NCBI RefSeq assembly: GCF_020176695.1
Contig: NZ_JAIWIA010000040.1
Span: forward strand, 61,979 to 125,978
Origin: Massilia sp. MS-15
GTDB lineage: Bacteria > Pseudomonadota > Gammaproteobacteria > Burkholderiales > Burkholderiaceae_D
Direction of reading: 5' to 3'
DNA length: 64,000 nucleotides
The notes under the pieces: model-generated
What the model saw: the letters and a program-made list of their open reading frames with translations, nothing else
What the model was told of the DNA's origin: nothing
The model's database searches: none
Shown here: piece after piece, positions 9,109-21,315 of the stretch
How positions within the stretch are numbered: position 1 is the stretch's first letter
Layout of the letters: each line of letters opens with the position of its first letter
Position numbers and translations under genes: made by a program

Positions 9109-10398
9109 CTACGGCATCGGATAGCCGTCGCGGATCTTGCGGCGCCGGTAGCGCCGCGCGGTTGCCCACAGTGCGATCGCCAGCAGCGTGAAGCCGGCCT
9201 GGCCGAGCGCCAGCGAGAGCACCGAATGCGAGAGCACCGGTGCGATCACGCCCGCCACGATCGCGCCCATCAGCGTGGTCACGAAGGACTGGCAGGAAGC
9301 CACGGTGCCGCGGATGTGCGGGAACAGGTCGAGCGCCAGCAGGGTCGCGCCCGGGGCGATGATGGAGCTGCCGAAGGTGAAGAAGAACATGTGGACCACG
9401 CTCCAGGGCAGCGACGGCGGCAGGAAGCTGTGGTAGGCCACGTTGAAGGTGATCGCCCCCAGCATGAAGAAGAAGCCGACCCGGATCTGGCGCGCGAAAG
9501 TGAGCTTGCCCGCCATGCGGTTGGCCGCCAGTGCGCCCAGGAAGATGCCGCTCACGGTGGGCACGAACAGCCAGGCGAACTGCGAAGGGCCGAGGCCCAG
9601 GTGCTCGGGCAACAGCACCGGCGCGGCCGCGATGTACAGGAACAGGCCGGCGAAGTTCATCGCCACCACACCCGACTTCATGTGGAACAGGAAGGAGCTG
9701 AAGATCGCGCCGTAGCTCTGGGCCAGGAAGCGCGGATTGAAAGGCTGGCGTCTTTCGACCGGCACCGTCTCGGGCAGGTGCTTCCACGAGAACCAGCCCA
9801 GCGCCACCGTGTACACGCACAGCGCCAGGAAGATCGCGCGCCAGTCGAAGAAGGTGACGATCCAGCCGCCCAGCACCGGCGCGATGGCCGGCGCGATCGA
9901 GAAGATCATGGTCACCATCGACAGCAGGCGCGCCGCCGCCGCGTCCGAATACAGGTCGCGGATGATGGCGCGCCCCACCACCACCCCTGCTCCCGCCGAC
10001 ACGCCCTGCATGATGCGGAACACCCACAGGTAGTGCACCGAGGAGGCCGAGGCGCAGCCGAAGGTGCCGATCGCGAACACCACCAGCGCCACCAGGATCA
10101 CGTTGCGCCGCCCGAAGGCGTCGGACAGCGCCCCATGCCACAGCACCATGCCGGCGAAAGCCAGCATGTAGGCGGTCAGGGTCTGCTGCACTTCCAGCGC
10201 GGACGCGCCGAGGTTGGCGCGGATCTGCGGGAAGGCCGGCAGGTAGGCGTCGATCGAGAACGGTCCCAGCATCGACAGGCCGGCCAGCAGCGTGGCCAGG
10301 CCGCCGGCCGAGAGCATCGCGACCTTGTGCGGCGGGGGCAGCGGCACCGGCGTCACCGGATCCTTGGGCAAGTCGTCGGGTTCGGTCGGCGGCAGCAT
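9109..10398 (-). CDS. MFS drug-resistance transporter, Bcr/CflA family
   Basis: 429 residues with about twelve hydrophobic segments. The family motif is visible near residue 100: WHGALSDAFGRRNVIL (motif A, DxxGRR type). MLGPFSIDAYLPAFPQI in TM1 is typical of Bcr/CflA proton-driven drug exporters of the inner membrane. It starts 6 bp after the stop of the RNA methyltransferase gene, so the two are probably translated from one message, and a hairpin terminator follows. Substrate is not predictable; bicyclomycin or chloramphenicol-type drugs are known substrates of the family. Confidence 0.9.
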   Translation of the reverse strand: MLPPTEPDDLPKDPVTPVPLPPPHKVAMLSAGGLATLLAGLSMLGPFSIDAYLPAFPQIRANLGASALEVQQTLTAYMLAFAGMVLWHGALSDAFGRRNVILVALVVFAIGTFGCASASSVHYLWVFRIMQGVSAGAGVVVGRAIIRDLYSDAAAARLLSMVTMIFSIAPAIAPVLGGWIVTFFDWRAIFLALCVYTVALGWFSWKHLPETVPVERRQPFNPRFLAQSYGAIFSSFLFHMKSGVVAMNFAGLFLYIAAAPVLLPEHLGLGPSQFAWLFVPTVSGIFLGALAANRMAGKLTFARQIRVGFFFMLGAITFNVAYHSFLPPSLPWSVVHMFFFTFGSSIIAPGATLLALDLFPHIRGTVASCQSFVTTLMGAIVAGVIAPVLSHSVLSLALGQAGFTLLAIALWATARRYRRRKIRDGYPMP

Positions 10399-10404
10399 GG
10401 AGGC

Positions 10405-11619
10405 TTATTGCTCCTGTGTGGGTTTCGCGGGCTTGGCTTCCTCGCGCCGGTTGAAACCGGCCACCATGTCGAAGCGGAACAGGCGGCATTCGAGCGCGCC
10501 GTTGAAGAACGGGGTCTTGCGCGCTTCCTTCAGGCGCAGCAGCTTGGGCAAGCTCAGGTCCGCCGTGAACAGGAACACGGTCCAGCCGGCGAAGCGCTGC
10601 TTGAGCGTGGTGCCGAGCGCGGAATAGAAGGACACCGCCATCTCGTCCTGCGGCACCGTCGAGTCGCCGCGCACGCCGATCCGCTCGCCGTAGGGCGGAT
10701 TGGTCAGCAGGATACCGGGCTGGCTGGTGGGCGGCGATACGTGCTGGGCCTCGATCTGCTTGAGCGGCACCTCGAACAGGATGCCGGCCACCTTCAGGTT
10801 ATGGCGCGTCATCGCCACCATGTCGCCCGAGATGTCGGAACCGAAGATGGTCGGCTCGGTCGGAACAGGATTGGGCTTGATCTCGGCTTTGAGCGCGGCC
10901 CAGGCTTCGCGGTCGAAACCGGCGAATTTTTCAAAGGCGAAGCGGCGCCGCGCGCCCGGCGGGATGCCCTGCACCATTTGCGCCGCTTCGACCAGGATGG
11001 TGCCGGAGCCGCACATCGGGTCGAACAGCGGGACGCCCGGCTTCCAGCCGGCCACGCGCAGCATGCCGGCGGCCAGGTTTTCGCGCAGCGGCGCGTCACC
11101 GGTCTCTTCGCGCCAGCCGCGCTTGAACAGGGCTTCGCCTGAGGTGTCGAGGTAGATGATGAAGTTGCGCTGGTCGAGGAAGCCGACGATGCGCATGTCC
11201 GGCTCGCGGGTGTTCACCGAGGGGCGCTTGTTGAACTGGTCGCGGAAGCGGTCGCAGACGGCATCCTTGATCTTCAGGGTCGTGAATTCCAGGCTTTTCA
11301 ACGGCGACTTCACGGCCGTGACGTCGACCCGGATCGTGTGGTTCACGCCGAACCAGTCTTCCCAGGGCTGCTCGAGCACCAGGTCGTAGATGTCGTTCTC
11401 GTTGTTGTAGCTGCGCTGGCCCATGCGCATCAGCACGCGCGAGGCGATGCGCGAGTGCAGGTTGATGCGGTAGGCGTCCACCAGCGAACCGGAGCAGTGC
11501 ACGCCGCCCGGCACCTGGTTGTGCACCTTCATCGTGCTGCTGTGCTGGGCGATCTCGCCCAGTTCGTCGGCCAGTGCCGCTTCCATGCCGCGCGGGCATG
11601 GGCAAAAATAGGAGGTCAT
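10405..11619 (-). CDS. THUMP-domain class I SAM-dependent RNA methyltransferase (RlmL N-half-like)
   Basis: 404 residues. The N-terminal part (about 1-160) is a THUMP RNA-binding domain. The C-terminal Rossmann domain has the SAM motif PLFDPMCGSGTILVEAA and the catalytic N2-guanine methyltransferase motif LLTNPPYGERIG. The arrangement matches the m2G methyltransferase half of E. coli RlmL, here as a free-standing protein, so 23S rRNA guanine methylation is the likely activity. The C-terminus ends in a Lys/Pro-rich tail. The start is the ATG at 11619; no strong Shine-Dalgarno is seen. Confidence 0.88.
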   Translation of the reverse strand: MTSYFCPCPRGMEAALADELGEIAQHSSTMKVHNQVPGGVHCSGSLVDAYRINLHSRIASRVLMRMGQRSYNNENDIYDLVLEQPWEDWFGVNHTIRVDVTAVKSPLKSLEFTTLKIKDAVCDRFRDQFNKRPSVNTREPDMRIVGFLDQRNFIIYLDTSGEALFKRGWREETGDAPLRENLAAGMLRVAGWKPGVPLFDPMCGSGTILVEAAQMVQGIPPGARRRFAFEKFAGFDREAWAALKAEIKPNPVPTEPTIFGSDISGDMVAMTRHNLKVAGILFEVPLKQIEAQHVSPPTSQPGILLTNPPYGERIGVRGDSTVPQDEMAVSFYSALGTTLKQRFAGWTVFLFTADLSLPKLLRLKEARKTPFFNGALECRLFRFDMVAGFNRREEAKPAKPTQEQ

Positions 11620-11658
11620 GAGGAGTACCCTTTGTCCGTTTGAATGAAATGTGTCAGG

Positions 11659-11682
11659 CGCCGCCGGTCCGCACCGGCGGCA
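11659..11682. other. GC-rich hairpin without T-tract between hemJ and the methyltransferase gene
   Basis: GCCGCCGGT and ACCGGCGGC form a 9-bp stem with a four-base loop, 20 bp past the hemJ stop. There is no run of T after it on either strand, so it may be a weak or Rho-assisted terminator, or a processing site. Confidence 0.45.
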
Positions 11683-11702
11683 ATGCTATGGGGTGATGCT
11701 GT

Positions 11703-12116
11703 TCAGAACGGCTTGACGACGACCAGGATCACGATCGCCAGCAGCAGCAGCACCGGCACTTCGTTGAAGTAGCGGTACCAGCGATGGCTGCGCGCGTTCG
11801 CGCCGCGCTCGAATTTCCTGAGCAGCGAGCCGCAGGCATGATGGTAGCCGATCGTCACGATGACCAGCGCAAGTTTCGCGTGCAGCCAGCCGCCCTTGAA
11901 CCCGAAGCCCAGCCACAGCCAGATGCCCAGCACCAGGGCCGGCACCATCAGGATGGTAGTGAAGCGGTACAGCCGGCGGCCCATGCCCAGCAGGCGCTCG
12001 GTTGCTGCCGGATGGCTTTCCTGCGCCAGGTTCACGAAGATGCGCGGCAGGTAGAACAGCCCGGCGAACCAGGAAGCGATGAAGACGATGTGCAGGGCCT
12101 TGATCCAGAGGTACAT
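11703..12116 (-). CDS. hemJ: HemJ-type protoporphyrinogen IX oxidase (CopD-like membrane protein)
   Basis: 137 residues with four membrane segments. The HemJ signature residues are present: His9 in WIKALHIVFIASWFAGLFYLPR and Lys81 in GGWLHAKLALV. HemJ oxidises protoporphyrinogen IX to protoporphyrin IX in the inner membrane and replaces HemG/HemY in many proteobacteria. AAGGA lies 7 nt before ATG 12116. It follows proA by 19 bp on the same strand. The older CopD annotation for this family would be misleading. Confidence 0.85.
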   Translation of the reverse strand: MYLWIKALHIVFIASWFAGLFYLPRIFVNLAQESHPAATERLLGMGRRLYRFTTILMVPALVLGIWLWLGFGFKGGWLHAKLALVIVTIGYHHACGSLLRKFERGANARSHRWYRYFNEVPVLLLLAIVILVVVKPF

Positions 12117-12135
12117 GCAGGTTCCTTGTTGTTGT

Positions 12136-13401
12136 CTAGCTGCGTACTTCGCCGTGTCCGAACACGACGTACTTGAGCGAGGTGAGCCCTTCCAGCCCGA
12201 CCGGCCCGCGTGCGTGCAGCTTGTCGTTCGAGATGCCGATCTCCGCGCCCAGTCCGTACTCGAAGCCGTCGGCGAAACGGGTCGAGGCGTTTACCATCAC
12301 CGAGGCGGAATCGACCTCGCGCAGGAAGCGCAGCGCGGCGCTGTAGTCCTCGGTGACGATCGATTCGGTGTGCTTCGAAGACCAGGTGTTGATGTGGTCG
12401 ATCGCCCCGTCGAGCCCCTCCACCACCCGGATCGCCAGCACCGGCGCCAGGTATTCCGTGCTCCAGTCCTGTTCGGTCGCGTGCTTCAGCCACGGGTAGC
12501 CGGCGAGGATGGCATGGGCCTCGGCGTCGGCGCGCAGCTCGACCTGCTCGGCCTGGTACAGCTGCGCCAGCTGCGGCAGCACGGTGGGAGCGATGGCGCG
12601 CGCCACCAGGAGGGTTTCCATCGTGTTGCAGGTGCCGTAGCGGTGGCACTTGGCGTTGAAGGCGACCGGCAGCGCCTTGGCGATGTCGGCCTTGCCGTCG
12701 ATGTAGACGTGGCAGATGCCGTCCAGGTGCTTGATCATCGGGACCGTCGCTTCCGCCATCAGGCGCGCGATCAGGCCTTTGCCGCCACGCGGGACGATCA
12801 CGTCCACGTACTGCGGCATCGTGATCAGGGCGCCGACGGCGGCGCGGTCGGTCGTGTCGACCACCTGCACCGCGTCCAGCGGCAGGCCGGCGCCGGCAAG
12901 GCCCTCGGACACCAGTTTCGCCAGCGCGCGGTTGCAGTGGATGGCTTCCGAGCCGCCGCGCAGGATGGCCGCGTTGCCGCTCTTGATGCACAGGCCGGCC
13001 GCATCCACCGTCACGTTGGGGCGGGCTTCGTAGATGATGCCGATCACGCCCAGCGGCACGCGCATCTGGCCGACCTGGATGCCGCTCGGACGCGACTTCA
13101 TGTTGGTGATTTCGCCGACCGGGTCGGGCAAGGTGACGATCTGGCGCAGGCCGTCCACCATGGTGCGGATGGCGCCGTCGGAAAGCTGCAGGCGGTCGAG
13201 CAGGGCCGGCTCCAGGCCGGCGGCGCGGGCAGCGATCATGTCTTCCTGGTTCGCCGCGCGCAACACGGCGGCGTCGCGCTCGATGGCGTCGGCGATCAGG
13301 AGCAGCGCGCGGTTGCGGGTGGCGCCGTCGGCGCGCGCCATGGCGCGCGCCGCGGCACGGGCCTTGCGGCCCATCGAGTGCATGTGTTCGGTGATGTCCA
13401 T
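12136..13401 (-). CDS. proA: Gamma-glutamyl phosphate reductase
   Basis: 421 residues; NADPH-dependent reduction of gamma-glutamyl phosphate to the semialdehyde, second step of proline synthesis. The aldehyde-dehydrogenase-type catalytic Cys is in [44 protein letters not shown] is recognisable as the cofactor-binding region. I chose ATG 13401 ([15 protein letters not shown]) because residues before it come from the repeat-rich intergenic DNA. Upstream lies holA across a REP-like cluster; proB is not in the window. Confidence 0.96.
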   Translation of the reverse strand: MDITEHMHSMGRKARAAARAMARADGATRNRALLLIADAIERDAAVLRAANQEDMIAARAAGLEPALLDRLQLSDGAIRTMVDGLRQIVTLPDPVGEITNMKSRPSGIQVGQMRVPLGVIGIIYEARPNVTVDAAGLCIKSGNAAILRGGSEAIHCNRALAKLVSEGLAGAGLPLDAVQVVDTTDRAAVGALITMPQYVDVIVPRGGKGLIARLMAEATVPMIKHLDGICHVYIDGKADIAKALPVAFNAKCHRYGTCNTMETLLVARAIAPTVLPQLAQLYQAEQVELRADAEAHAILAGYPWLKHATEQDWSTEYLAPVLAIRVVEGLDGAIDHINTWSSKHTESIVTEDYSAALRFLREVDSASVMVNASTRFADGFEYGLGAEIGISNDKLHARGPVGLEGLTSLKYVVFGHGEVRS

Positions 13402-13456
13402 CGTGTAGCCCGTTTTCGATAATGTGTGGCGAAGTGGCGGATCGAACGTGATTCGA

Positions 13457-13510
13457 CCGCGTGGGCGTTCGTCATTCCGGGCATTGCCCGAAATGACCCC
13501 GCCCACCCTG
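13457..13510 (-). repeat. REP-like palindrome with a second palindrome in its loop
   Basis: The arms CGCGTGGGCG and CGCCCACCCT match the family seen at 2669-2775, but the loop holds a separate 27-bp palindrome at 13471-13497 (GTCATTCCGGGCA / TGCCCGAAATGAC, one mismatch). It lies in the gap between holA and proA, 56 bp upstream of the proA start. Confidence 0.7.
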
Positions 13511-13517
13511 CCGATGT

Positions 13518-13552
13518 GCGTAGGGTGGGCGGATTCCGCCCACGCGTTCAAC
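13518..13552 (+). repeat. REP-like palindrome, inverted partner of 13457-13510
   Basis: GTAGGGTGGGCGG, five-base loop region, CCGCCCACGCG, followed by TTCAAC, nearly identical to the copy at 2741-2775. It is in inverted orientation to the element at 13457-13510, so this gap holds a second REP doublet. Confidence 0.75.
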
Positions 13553-13577
13553 CGGCCCAGGAACAGCCGCGACAAAC

Positions 13578-14591
13578 TTACCGCGCCACCCGCAATGCCA
13601 GCTGCAGCATGGCATCCCACGCATCCCCGGCAAACGCCTTCGCGCGCAGGCCCTTGACCATGCGGTCCACCTGCGCCGCCTCCTGCAGCGCGGCTTCCAG
13701 CGTGGCGAGCGACACGCGCCGCAGGGCCGGTTCCATCATGCGTTCGCGCGGTCCCCAGATGCGGTGTTCCTTCAGCAGCGCCCCCAGCGGCCGCCCCTGC
13801 GCCATGCCGGCCTTCAATTTTAGCAGCGTGCGGATTTCTTCACTGACGGCCCACAAGACCAGCGGCAGGGCCTCGCCCTCGCCTTTCAGGCCGTCGAGCA
13901 TGCGGGCGAGGCGCGCCGGGTCGCCGTGCAGCATCGCCTCCGACAGCTTGAACACGTCGTAGCGCGCCACGTTCAGCACGGCGTCGTGCACCTGTTCGAA
14001 GCTCAGCTTGCCCGGCTCGTACAGCAGCCCGAGCTTCTGGATTTCCTGGTGCGCCGCCAGCAGGTTGCCCTCGACGCGGTCGGCGATGAAGTCCAGGCTC
14101 TGGCGCTCGGCCCCCTGTCCCTGGGCAGACAGGCGCATGCCGATCCAGTTCGGCAGCTGGGCGCGCTCCACGTTGGGGATCTCGATATACACCGCGGCCC
14201 CCTGCAGCGCCGTGACCCAGGAAGCCTTGGCGGTCTGCCAGTCCAGCTTGGGCAGGGTGATGAGGGTCAGGTTGTCGGGCCCGGGGTCCTTCGCGTAGGC
14301 CTGCAGGGCGGCGCTGCCGTCCTTGCCCGGCTTGCCGCCCGGGATGCGCAGCTCGATCAGCTTCTTGTCGCCGAACAGGGACATGGCCTGGTTCGCCGCC
14401 AGCAGCTCGCCCCACTTGAAATTGCGCTCGACCGTGAGCACCTCGCGCTCGGTATAGCCCTGGGATCTAGCGGTCTTGCGGATGCGGTCGGCCGCTTCCA
14501 GCGCGAGCAGGTGCTCGTCGCTGGTGATCACGTACAAGGGCGCCAGGCCCTTGGCCAGGTGGCCCTCGAGGGCCTCAGGCCGCAGCTGCAT
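13578..14591 (-). CDS. holA: DNA polymerase III delta subunit
   Basis: 337 residues, full family length. HolA is the clamp-loader subunit that opens the beta clamp. The N-terminal domain carries [23 protein letters not shown] and [10 protein letters not shown], followed by [17 protein letters not shown], all typical of the family; the helical collar domain is at the C-terminus. It begins 9 bp past the lptE stop, completing the leuS-lptE-holA order that is conserved in proteobacteria. Confidence 0.94.
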   Translation of the reverse strand: MQLRPEALEGHLAKGLAPLYVITSDEHLLALEAADRIRKTARSQGYTEREVLTVERNFKWGELLAANQAMSLFGDKKLIELRIPGGKPGKDGSAALQAYAKDPGPDNLTLITLPKLDWQTAKASWVTALQGAAVYIEIPNVERAQLPNWIGMRLSAQGQGAERQSLDFIADRVEGNLLAAHQEIQKLGLLYEPGKLSFEQVHDAVLNVARYDVFKLSEAMLHGDPARLARMLDGLKGEGEALPLVLWAVSEEIRTLLKLKAGMAQGRPLGALLKEHRIWGPRERMMEPALRRVSLATLEAALQEAAQVDRMVKGLRAKAFAGDAWDAMLQLALRVAR

Positions 14592-14600
14592 ACAAGGGCT

Positions 14601-15107
14601 TCACAGCGGTTTGATGGCCGCCAGCCGGCGCAGGATCTGCTGCACCAGGTCGGCCTGCATGTCGCGGTACAGCAGCTGCTCTTCCGATTCCTTGGCCAGC
14701 ACCTGCGATTCATCGAAGGCGATATTGCGGCGCAGGGTGATCTCCGTCGGGCCCAGCAGCTCCTTGTTGTTGGCATCGCGCACGCGGAACACCAGGGTGT
14801 AGCTGAGCGAGTATTCGCGCACCCGGCCCAGGCTGTTCAGCGACAGGATCGCCTTGCCGCGCGACTCGGACAGCACGTCGAACAGCGCCTGCGCCTTCGA
14901 GGCGTCGTCCTCGATGCGCACGGTGTCGCCCGCGCGCAGGTTGCGCTTGAGCTCCGTGCCCAGCGGCGAGGTCTCGGGGAAGGCCAGGTAGATGCTCTGG
15001 AAGGGCATGTTGTACTGGCCGGTCGAGCCGCGCAGCTGGAAGCCGCAGGCGGCAAGGCTGGCGGCCAGCAGGAGTGCAGCGCAGGTGCGCACCACGGTCG
15101 TCTTCAT
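14601..15107 (-). CDS. lptE: LPS-assembly lipoprotein LptE
   Basis: 168 residues. The signal peptide ends in a lipobox, SLAACGFQLRG, with Cys21 as the lipidated residue. LptE plugs and stabilises the LptD barrel that inserts LPS in the outer leaflet; LptD is also in this window (27420-29705). The C-terminal AKESEEQLLYRDMQADLVQQILRRL is a typical RlpB/LptE tail. It starts 3 bp after the leuS stop and is part of the leuS-lptE-holA run. Confidence 0.93.
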   Translation of the reverse strand: MKTTVVRTCAALLLAASLAACGFQLRGSTGQYNMPFQSIYLAFPETSPLGTELKRNLRAGDTVRIEDDASKAQALFDVLSESRGKAILSLNSLGRVREYSLSYTLVFRVRDANNKELLGPTEITLRRNIAFDESQVLAKESEEQLLYRDMQADLVQQILRRLAAIKPL

Positions 15108-15110
15108 CGC

Positions 15111-17789
<2,679 letters not shown>

Positions 17790-17843
17790 TTATACGACAC
17801 TGGGCTGGTTCATTTTGCACTGCGGCGAATGCGCATGTGCCGC

Positions 17844-17888
17844 AAAAAAAACGGCCGCCACGCCTGCCTTGGCAGGGTTGGCGGCCGT
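17844..17888 (-). terminator. Rho-independent terminator after the barstar-like gene
   Basis: Minus strand: ACGGCCGCCA, loop with an inner CCTGCC/GGCAGG stem, TGGCGGCCGT, then eight T. It lies 20 bp past the stop codon at 17909 and ends the bamE-dapB-barstar transcript(s). Confidence 0.9.
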
Positions 17889-17908
17889 CGGGACCGGCAG
17901 GCGCGCGA

Positions 17909-18235
17909 CTAGCGCAGCACCAGTTTCAAGGCCGGCTTCTCGCCGTAGTCCTCGTAGCGCTCGTTGATGCCGCCGACGCAGAAGCTGATCTCTTCCAGCA
18001 GGTCCGGCACCGCGGCTTTCATCTGTTCGGCGTCACGGATGACGATCTCCAGTACCTCGTTCGGCTTGAGCCGGAAGCACGTCATGTTCTCCTCGTCGCG
18101 CAGGTAGCTCATGCAATCCACCCAGGCGTCGATCGAACCGGCGTAGTCCTCCGGGAAACCGAAGGCGCGCCGCGACTCGCGGTGGAAGGCGGCTTCGTCG
18201 ACGATCGCTGCGCCGTTCAGTTCCACGCTGGCCAT
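17909..18235 (-). CDS. Barstar-family protein (RNase inhibitor fold), orphan
   Basis: 108 residues from ATG 18235. The barstar pattern is visible: VELNGAAIVDEAAFHRESRRAFGFPEDYAGSIDAWVDCM resembles the barstar strand-helix-loop with conserved Asp/Trp at the start of the RNase-binding helix. Barstars block secreted barnase-type ribonucleases; no barnase-like gene lies nearby. GAAGG sits 7 nt before ATG 18235, which favours this over the in-frame TTG at 18241. The start overlaps the end of dapB by translational coupling (stop at 18238). Function as immunity protein or housekeeping RNase inhibitor is open. Confidence 0.85.
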   Translation of the reverse strand: MASVELNGAAIVDEAAFHRESRRAFGFPEDYAGSIDAWVDCMSYLRDEENMTCFRLKPNEVLEIVIRDAEQMKAAVPDLLEEISFCVGGINERYEDYGEKPALKLVLR

Positions 18236-18237
18236 GC

Positions 18238-19047
18238 TCAAGCCTTCAGGCCCAGCACGTCGTCCATGCCGAACAGGCCATTCGGCTTGTCCGCCAGGAA
18301 GCGCGCGGCGCGCAGGGCGCCATGGGCATAGGTCACGCGGCTGCTCGACTTGTGGCTGATCTCGATGCGCTCACCGGTGCCGAGGAACATGACAGTGTGG
18401 TCGCCCACCACGTCGCCGCCACGCACGGTGGCGAAGCCGATGGTGGACGGATCGCGCTCGCCGGTCACGCCTTCGCGGCCGTACACGGCGCAGTCCTTCA
18501 GCTCGCGCCCGAGCGCAGTGGCGACGACTTCGCCCATCTTGAGCGCGGTGCCGCTCGGCGCATCGACCTTGTGGCGATGGTGGGCCTCGACGATCTCGAT
18601 GTCGTAGCCTTCGCTGAAGCTCTTCGCCGCCATCTCGAGCAGCTTGAGGGTGACGTTCACGCCCACGCTCATGTTCGGCGCGAACACGATGCCAACCTGC
18701 TCGCCCGCGGCGCGGATCGCGGCTTTCCCGGCCTCGTCGAAACCGGTGGTGCCGATCACCATGCGCACGCCGTGCGCGGCGCAATAAGCCAGGTGCTGCA
18801 GCGTGCCTTCCGGACGGGTGAAATCAATGAGGACGTCGGCATCCTTCAGCGCGGCGGCGAGCTCGGACTGGATGACCACGCCGGTCAGCTGGCCGGCAAA
18901 CGCGCCGGCGTCCATGCCGATCGAGGGAGAAGCGGCGACGTCCAGCGCGCCCGCCAGTTCGGCGTCCGGCGCGGCCAGGATCGCCTCGACCAGCATGCGT
19001 CCCATGCGGCCGCTGGCGCCGGCGACGGCAATCTTCAACTTGCTCAT
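18238..19047 (-). CDS. dapB: 4-hydroxy-tetrahydrodipicolinate reductase
   Basis: 269 residues. N-terminal dinucleotide-binding motif [15 protein letters not shown] and the substrate/catalytic motif [20 protein letters not shown] are intact. It catalyses NAD(P)H reduction in the lysine/diaminopimelate pathway. It follows bamE by 8 bp and precedes the barstar-like gene, all on one strand, probably one transcript ending at the hairpin at 17844-17888. Confidence 0.97.
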   Translation of the reverse strand: MSKLKIAVAGASGRMGRMLVEAILAAPDAELAGALDVAASPSIGMDAGAFAGQLTGVVIQSELAAALKDADVLIDFTRPEGTLQHLAYCAAHGVRMVIGTTGFDEAGKAAIRAAGEQVGIVFAPNMSVGVNVTLKLLEMAAKSFSEGYDIEIVEAHHRHKVDAPSGTALKMGEVVATALGRELKDCAVYGREGVTGERDPSTIGFATVRGGDVVGDHTVMFLGTGERIEISHKSSSRVTYAHGALRAARFLADKPNGLFGMDDVLGLKA

Positions 19048-19055
19048 GGCTGCCG

Positions 19056-19667
19056 TTACGGTTGGATGACGGGCGCCCCGCCGACCTTGGCCGGTTCGAC
19101 CGGGCGCGATTCCGCCTTGGCCTTGCTGCTGACCTTTGCCGGGCCGGCGATGCGGTCGATGTACTCGCGCTCGGTCGGCAGGTTGCCGCCCTCGAAGCGC
19201 TCGACCTTGTCGCCCTTGAAGAAGACGGTGACGCGGCTGGTGGTCAGCTCGCCGTTGCCGCGCGCGAGGTAGAACGGGAAGTCCCAGCGGTCTTCGTGGA
19301 AGACGTCGGTCAGCAGCGGCGTGCCGAGGATGAAGCGCACCTGGTCGCGGGTCTGGCCGACCTTCAGCTGGCTCAGCATTTCCTGCGAGACGAAGTTACC
19401 CTGCTGGATGTCGGGACGGTAAGGCGAGAAGATCCAGAAGAATTTCTGCAGCTTGGTCGCCTGTACGGTCTGGGCGCCGGCATTGGCCATGGTGGCCGAT
19501 TTCTGGGCGTCGGCCACGATCGCGGCGGGGTCCGTTTCCACCGGCATGGCGGGACGCGTCTGGTTGCGCCAGGAGGCGCAGCCGGACAGTACCAGCGTGC
19601 ATGCGAGGCCTGCCGCGAGCGCTGCCCGGGCAGAAAATCGATCAGGAACGGCTTGTTTGACGCGCAT
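19056..19667 (-). CDS. bamE: Outer membrane assembly lipoprotein BamE (SmpA/OmlA)
   Basis: 203 residues from ATG 19667, preceded by GAGG at 7 nt. The signal peptide ends at lipobox LVLSGC. The BamE core is recognisable: [35 protein letters not shown] and RWDFPFYL. It is a lipoprotein of the BAM complex that inserts beta-barrels. At about 200 residues it is longer than E. coli BamE (113), mainly through an N-terminal linker and a Lys/Pro/Ala-rich C-terminal tail. It is divergent from fur, the widely conserved omlA-fur arrangement. Confidence 0.93.
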   Translation of the reverse strand: MRVKQAVPDRFSARAALAAGLACTLVLSGCASWRNQTRPAMPVETDPAAIVADAQKSATMANAGAQTVQATKLQKFFWIFSPYRPDIQQGNFVSQEMLSQLKVGQTRDQVRFILGTPLLTDVFHEDRWDFPFYLARGNGELTTSRVTVFFKGDKVERFEGGNLPTEREYIDRIAGPAKVSSKAKAESRPVEPAKVGGAPVIQP

Positions 19668-19683
19668 AGGTAACCTCAAAACG

Positions 19684-19712
19684 TTTGAGCGGGAGCTCCA
19701 AAACGCTATATC
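19684..19712 (+). promoter_or_regulatory. Possible fur promoter in the bamE-fur gap
   Basis: TTTGAG, 17-bp spacer, TATATC, with ATG of fur 47 bp further on. A TATGAT (19710-19715, minus strand) overlaps it and may serve bamE, with a TTGCTC at a long 19-bp spacing. The hexamers are weak matches, so this is tentative. Confidence 0.3.
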
Positions 19713-19758
19713 ATAAAGCACTATGCCAAACTACGAGCAAGAAACGTGAGCACGCCCC

Positions 19759-20187
19759 ATGAGTAACAACCCGACCGACCTGAAGGCAAGCGGCCTGAAG
19801 GCCACCCTGCCGCGCCTGAAGATCCTGGAAATCTTCCAGAACAGCTCGGTGCGGCACCTGACGGCGGAAGACGTCTACAAGATCCTGCTGGCCGAGAACA
19901 TGGATGTCGGCCTGGCCACGGTCTACCGCGTGCTGACCCAGTTCGAGCAGGCCGGCCTGCTGAACCGCAACCATTTCGAGACCGGCAAGGCCATCTACGA
20001 GCTGAATGCCGGCTCCCACCACGACCACCTGGTCTGCCTCGACTGCGGCCATGTGGAAGAGTTCTACGACGAGGAAATCGAGTCGCGCCAGCACAAGATC
20101 GCGGTCGAGCGCGGCTACAAGATCGCCGAGCATTCGCTGGCGATCTACGGCAACTGCGTGAAAGTGGACTGCCCGCGCAAGCAGTGA
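19759..20187 (+). CDS. fur: Ferric uptake regulator
   Basis: 142 residues. Winged-helix DNA-binding half includes VRHLTAEDVYKILLAENMDVGLATVYRVLTQFEQAGLL. The metal-binding half has HHDHLVCLDCGHVEEF and a C-terminal GNCVKVDCP Cys pair. As the Fe(II)-dependent repressor it is likely to act on the feo and bfd regions of this same window (palindromes at 53696 and 53803). It is divergent from bamE and convergent with hrcA. Confidence 0.97.
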   Translation: MSNNPTDLKASGLKATLPRLKILEIFQNSSVRHLTAEDVYKILLAENMDVGLATVYRVLTQFEQAGLLNRNHFETGKAIYELNAGSHHDHLVCLDCGHVEEFYDEEIESRQHKIAVERGYKIAEHSLAIYGNCVKVDCPRKQ

Positions 20188-20224
20188 GACTTGCGTCCCC
20201 CGGCACGCTTTCGTCCAGGCCGGC

Positions 20225-21241
20225 TCAGGGCTGGCTCAGGGCATTCGACAACAGCTTCGCCGTGATGTCCACGATCGGGATCACGCGCTCGTAGGCCATG
20301 CGGGTCGGGCCGATCACCCCCAGGGTGCCGACGATGCGGCCATTCACCTCGTAGGGCGCGGTCACCACGCTCATCTCGTCCATCGGTACCAGCTTCGATT
20401 CGCCGCCGATAAAGATCTGCACCCCGCCCGCCTTGCTGGAGACGTCGAGCAGCTGCATCAGCCCGGTCTTTTGCTCGAACATCTCGAACATCTGGCGTAG
20501 CGAACTCATGTTGGAAGACAGGTCGGATACCGACAGCAGGTTGCGTTCGCCCGCGATCACCATGTCGTCGCCCTCGGCCATGGCTTCGCTGCCCGCCTCC
20601 ACCGCCACCTGCATCAGGCGGCCCATGTCGTCGCGCAGCTGGGCCAGTTCGCCGCTCAGGCGCGCGCGCACCTCGTCGAAGGTCAGGCCCGCGTAGTTCT
20701 GGTTCAGGTAGTTGGCCGACTGGGTCAGCTGGGCCGGCGAGTAGTCGGCCTCGGTCAGCAGCAGGCGGTTCTGGACGTCGCCGCGCGGATCGACGATCAC
20801 CAGCAGGATCCGCTTCTCGGACAGGCGCAGGAATTCGATCTGCTGGAACACCGATTCGCGGCGCGGGCTCTGCACCACGCCGGCGAACTGCGACAGCGAG
20901 GACAGCATCTGGGCCGCGTTGGCGATGATCTTTTGCGGGTGCTGGCTCGGCAGGCGCATGTTCCGGGCACCGACCGCGTGCTCGTCGATGTGCTGCACGG
21001 TCAAGAGGGTGTCGACGAACAGGCGGTAGCCGCGCGGCGTGGGAATCCGGCCGGCCGACGTGTGCGGGCTGGCCACGTAGCCCATCTCCTCGAGGTCGGC
21101 CATGATGTTACGGATCGTGGCGGGCGACAGGTCGAGGCCGGAAATCTTCGACAGCGCACGCGAGCCGACCGGCTGGCCGTCGGCGATGTAGCGCTCGACG
21201 AGGGCTTTGAGCAGGGTCTGGGCGCGGGGTTCGAGTTCCAT
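20225..21241 (-). CDS. hrcA: Heat-inducible transcription repressor HrcA
   Basis: 338 residues, normal length. N-terminal winged helix [33 protein letters not shown] is diagnostic; GAF-like dimerisation domain follows, ending [23 protein letters not shown]. HrcA represses groE/dnaK operons through CIRCE sites, none of which I see in this window. It stands alone between fur (convergent) and the HAD gene; in related genomes it sits near nadK and grpE, which are not here. Confidence 0.96.
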   Translation of the reverse strand: MELEPRAQTLLKALVERYIADGQPVGSRALSKISGLDLSPATIRNIMADLEEMGYVASPHTSAGRIPTPRGYRLFVDTLLTVQHIDEHAVGARNMRLPSQHPQKIIANAAQMLSSLSQFAGVVQSPRRESVFQQIEFLRLSEKRILLVIVDPRGDVQNRLLLTEADYSPAQLTQSANYLNQNYAGLTFDEVRARLSGELAQLRDDMGRLMQVAVEAGSEAMAEGDDMVIAGERNLLSVSDLSSNMSSLRQMFEMFEQKTGLMQLLDVSSKAGGVQIFIGGESKLVPMDEMSVVTAPYEVNGRIVGTLGVIGPTRMAYERVIPIVDITAKLLSNALSQP

Positions 21242-21315
21242 GGGTCCGGAAAGTACGGCAGGTAGGCTGGATGCGGTCAGCTATATTATGCACGCTCGGA
21301 CGCGCATGGCGCCAG

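Noticed and set aside
13402..13620. N-terminal extension of ProA
   Set aside because: The added residues are read from the REP cluster and holA end; ProA proteins begin near [11 protein letters not shown].
21242..21315. CIRCE operator upstream of hrcA
   Set aside because: No TTAGCACTC/GAGTGCTAA pair is present in the gap.
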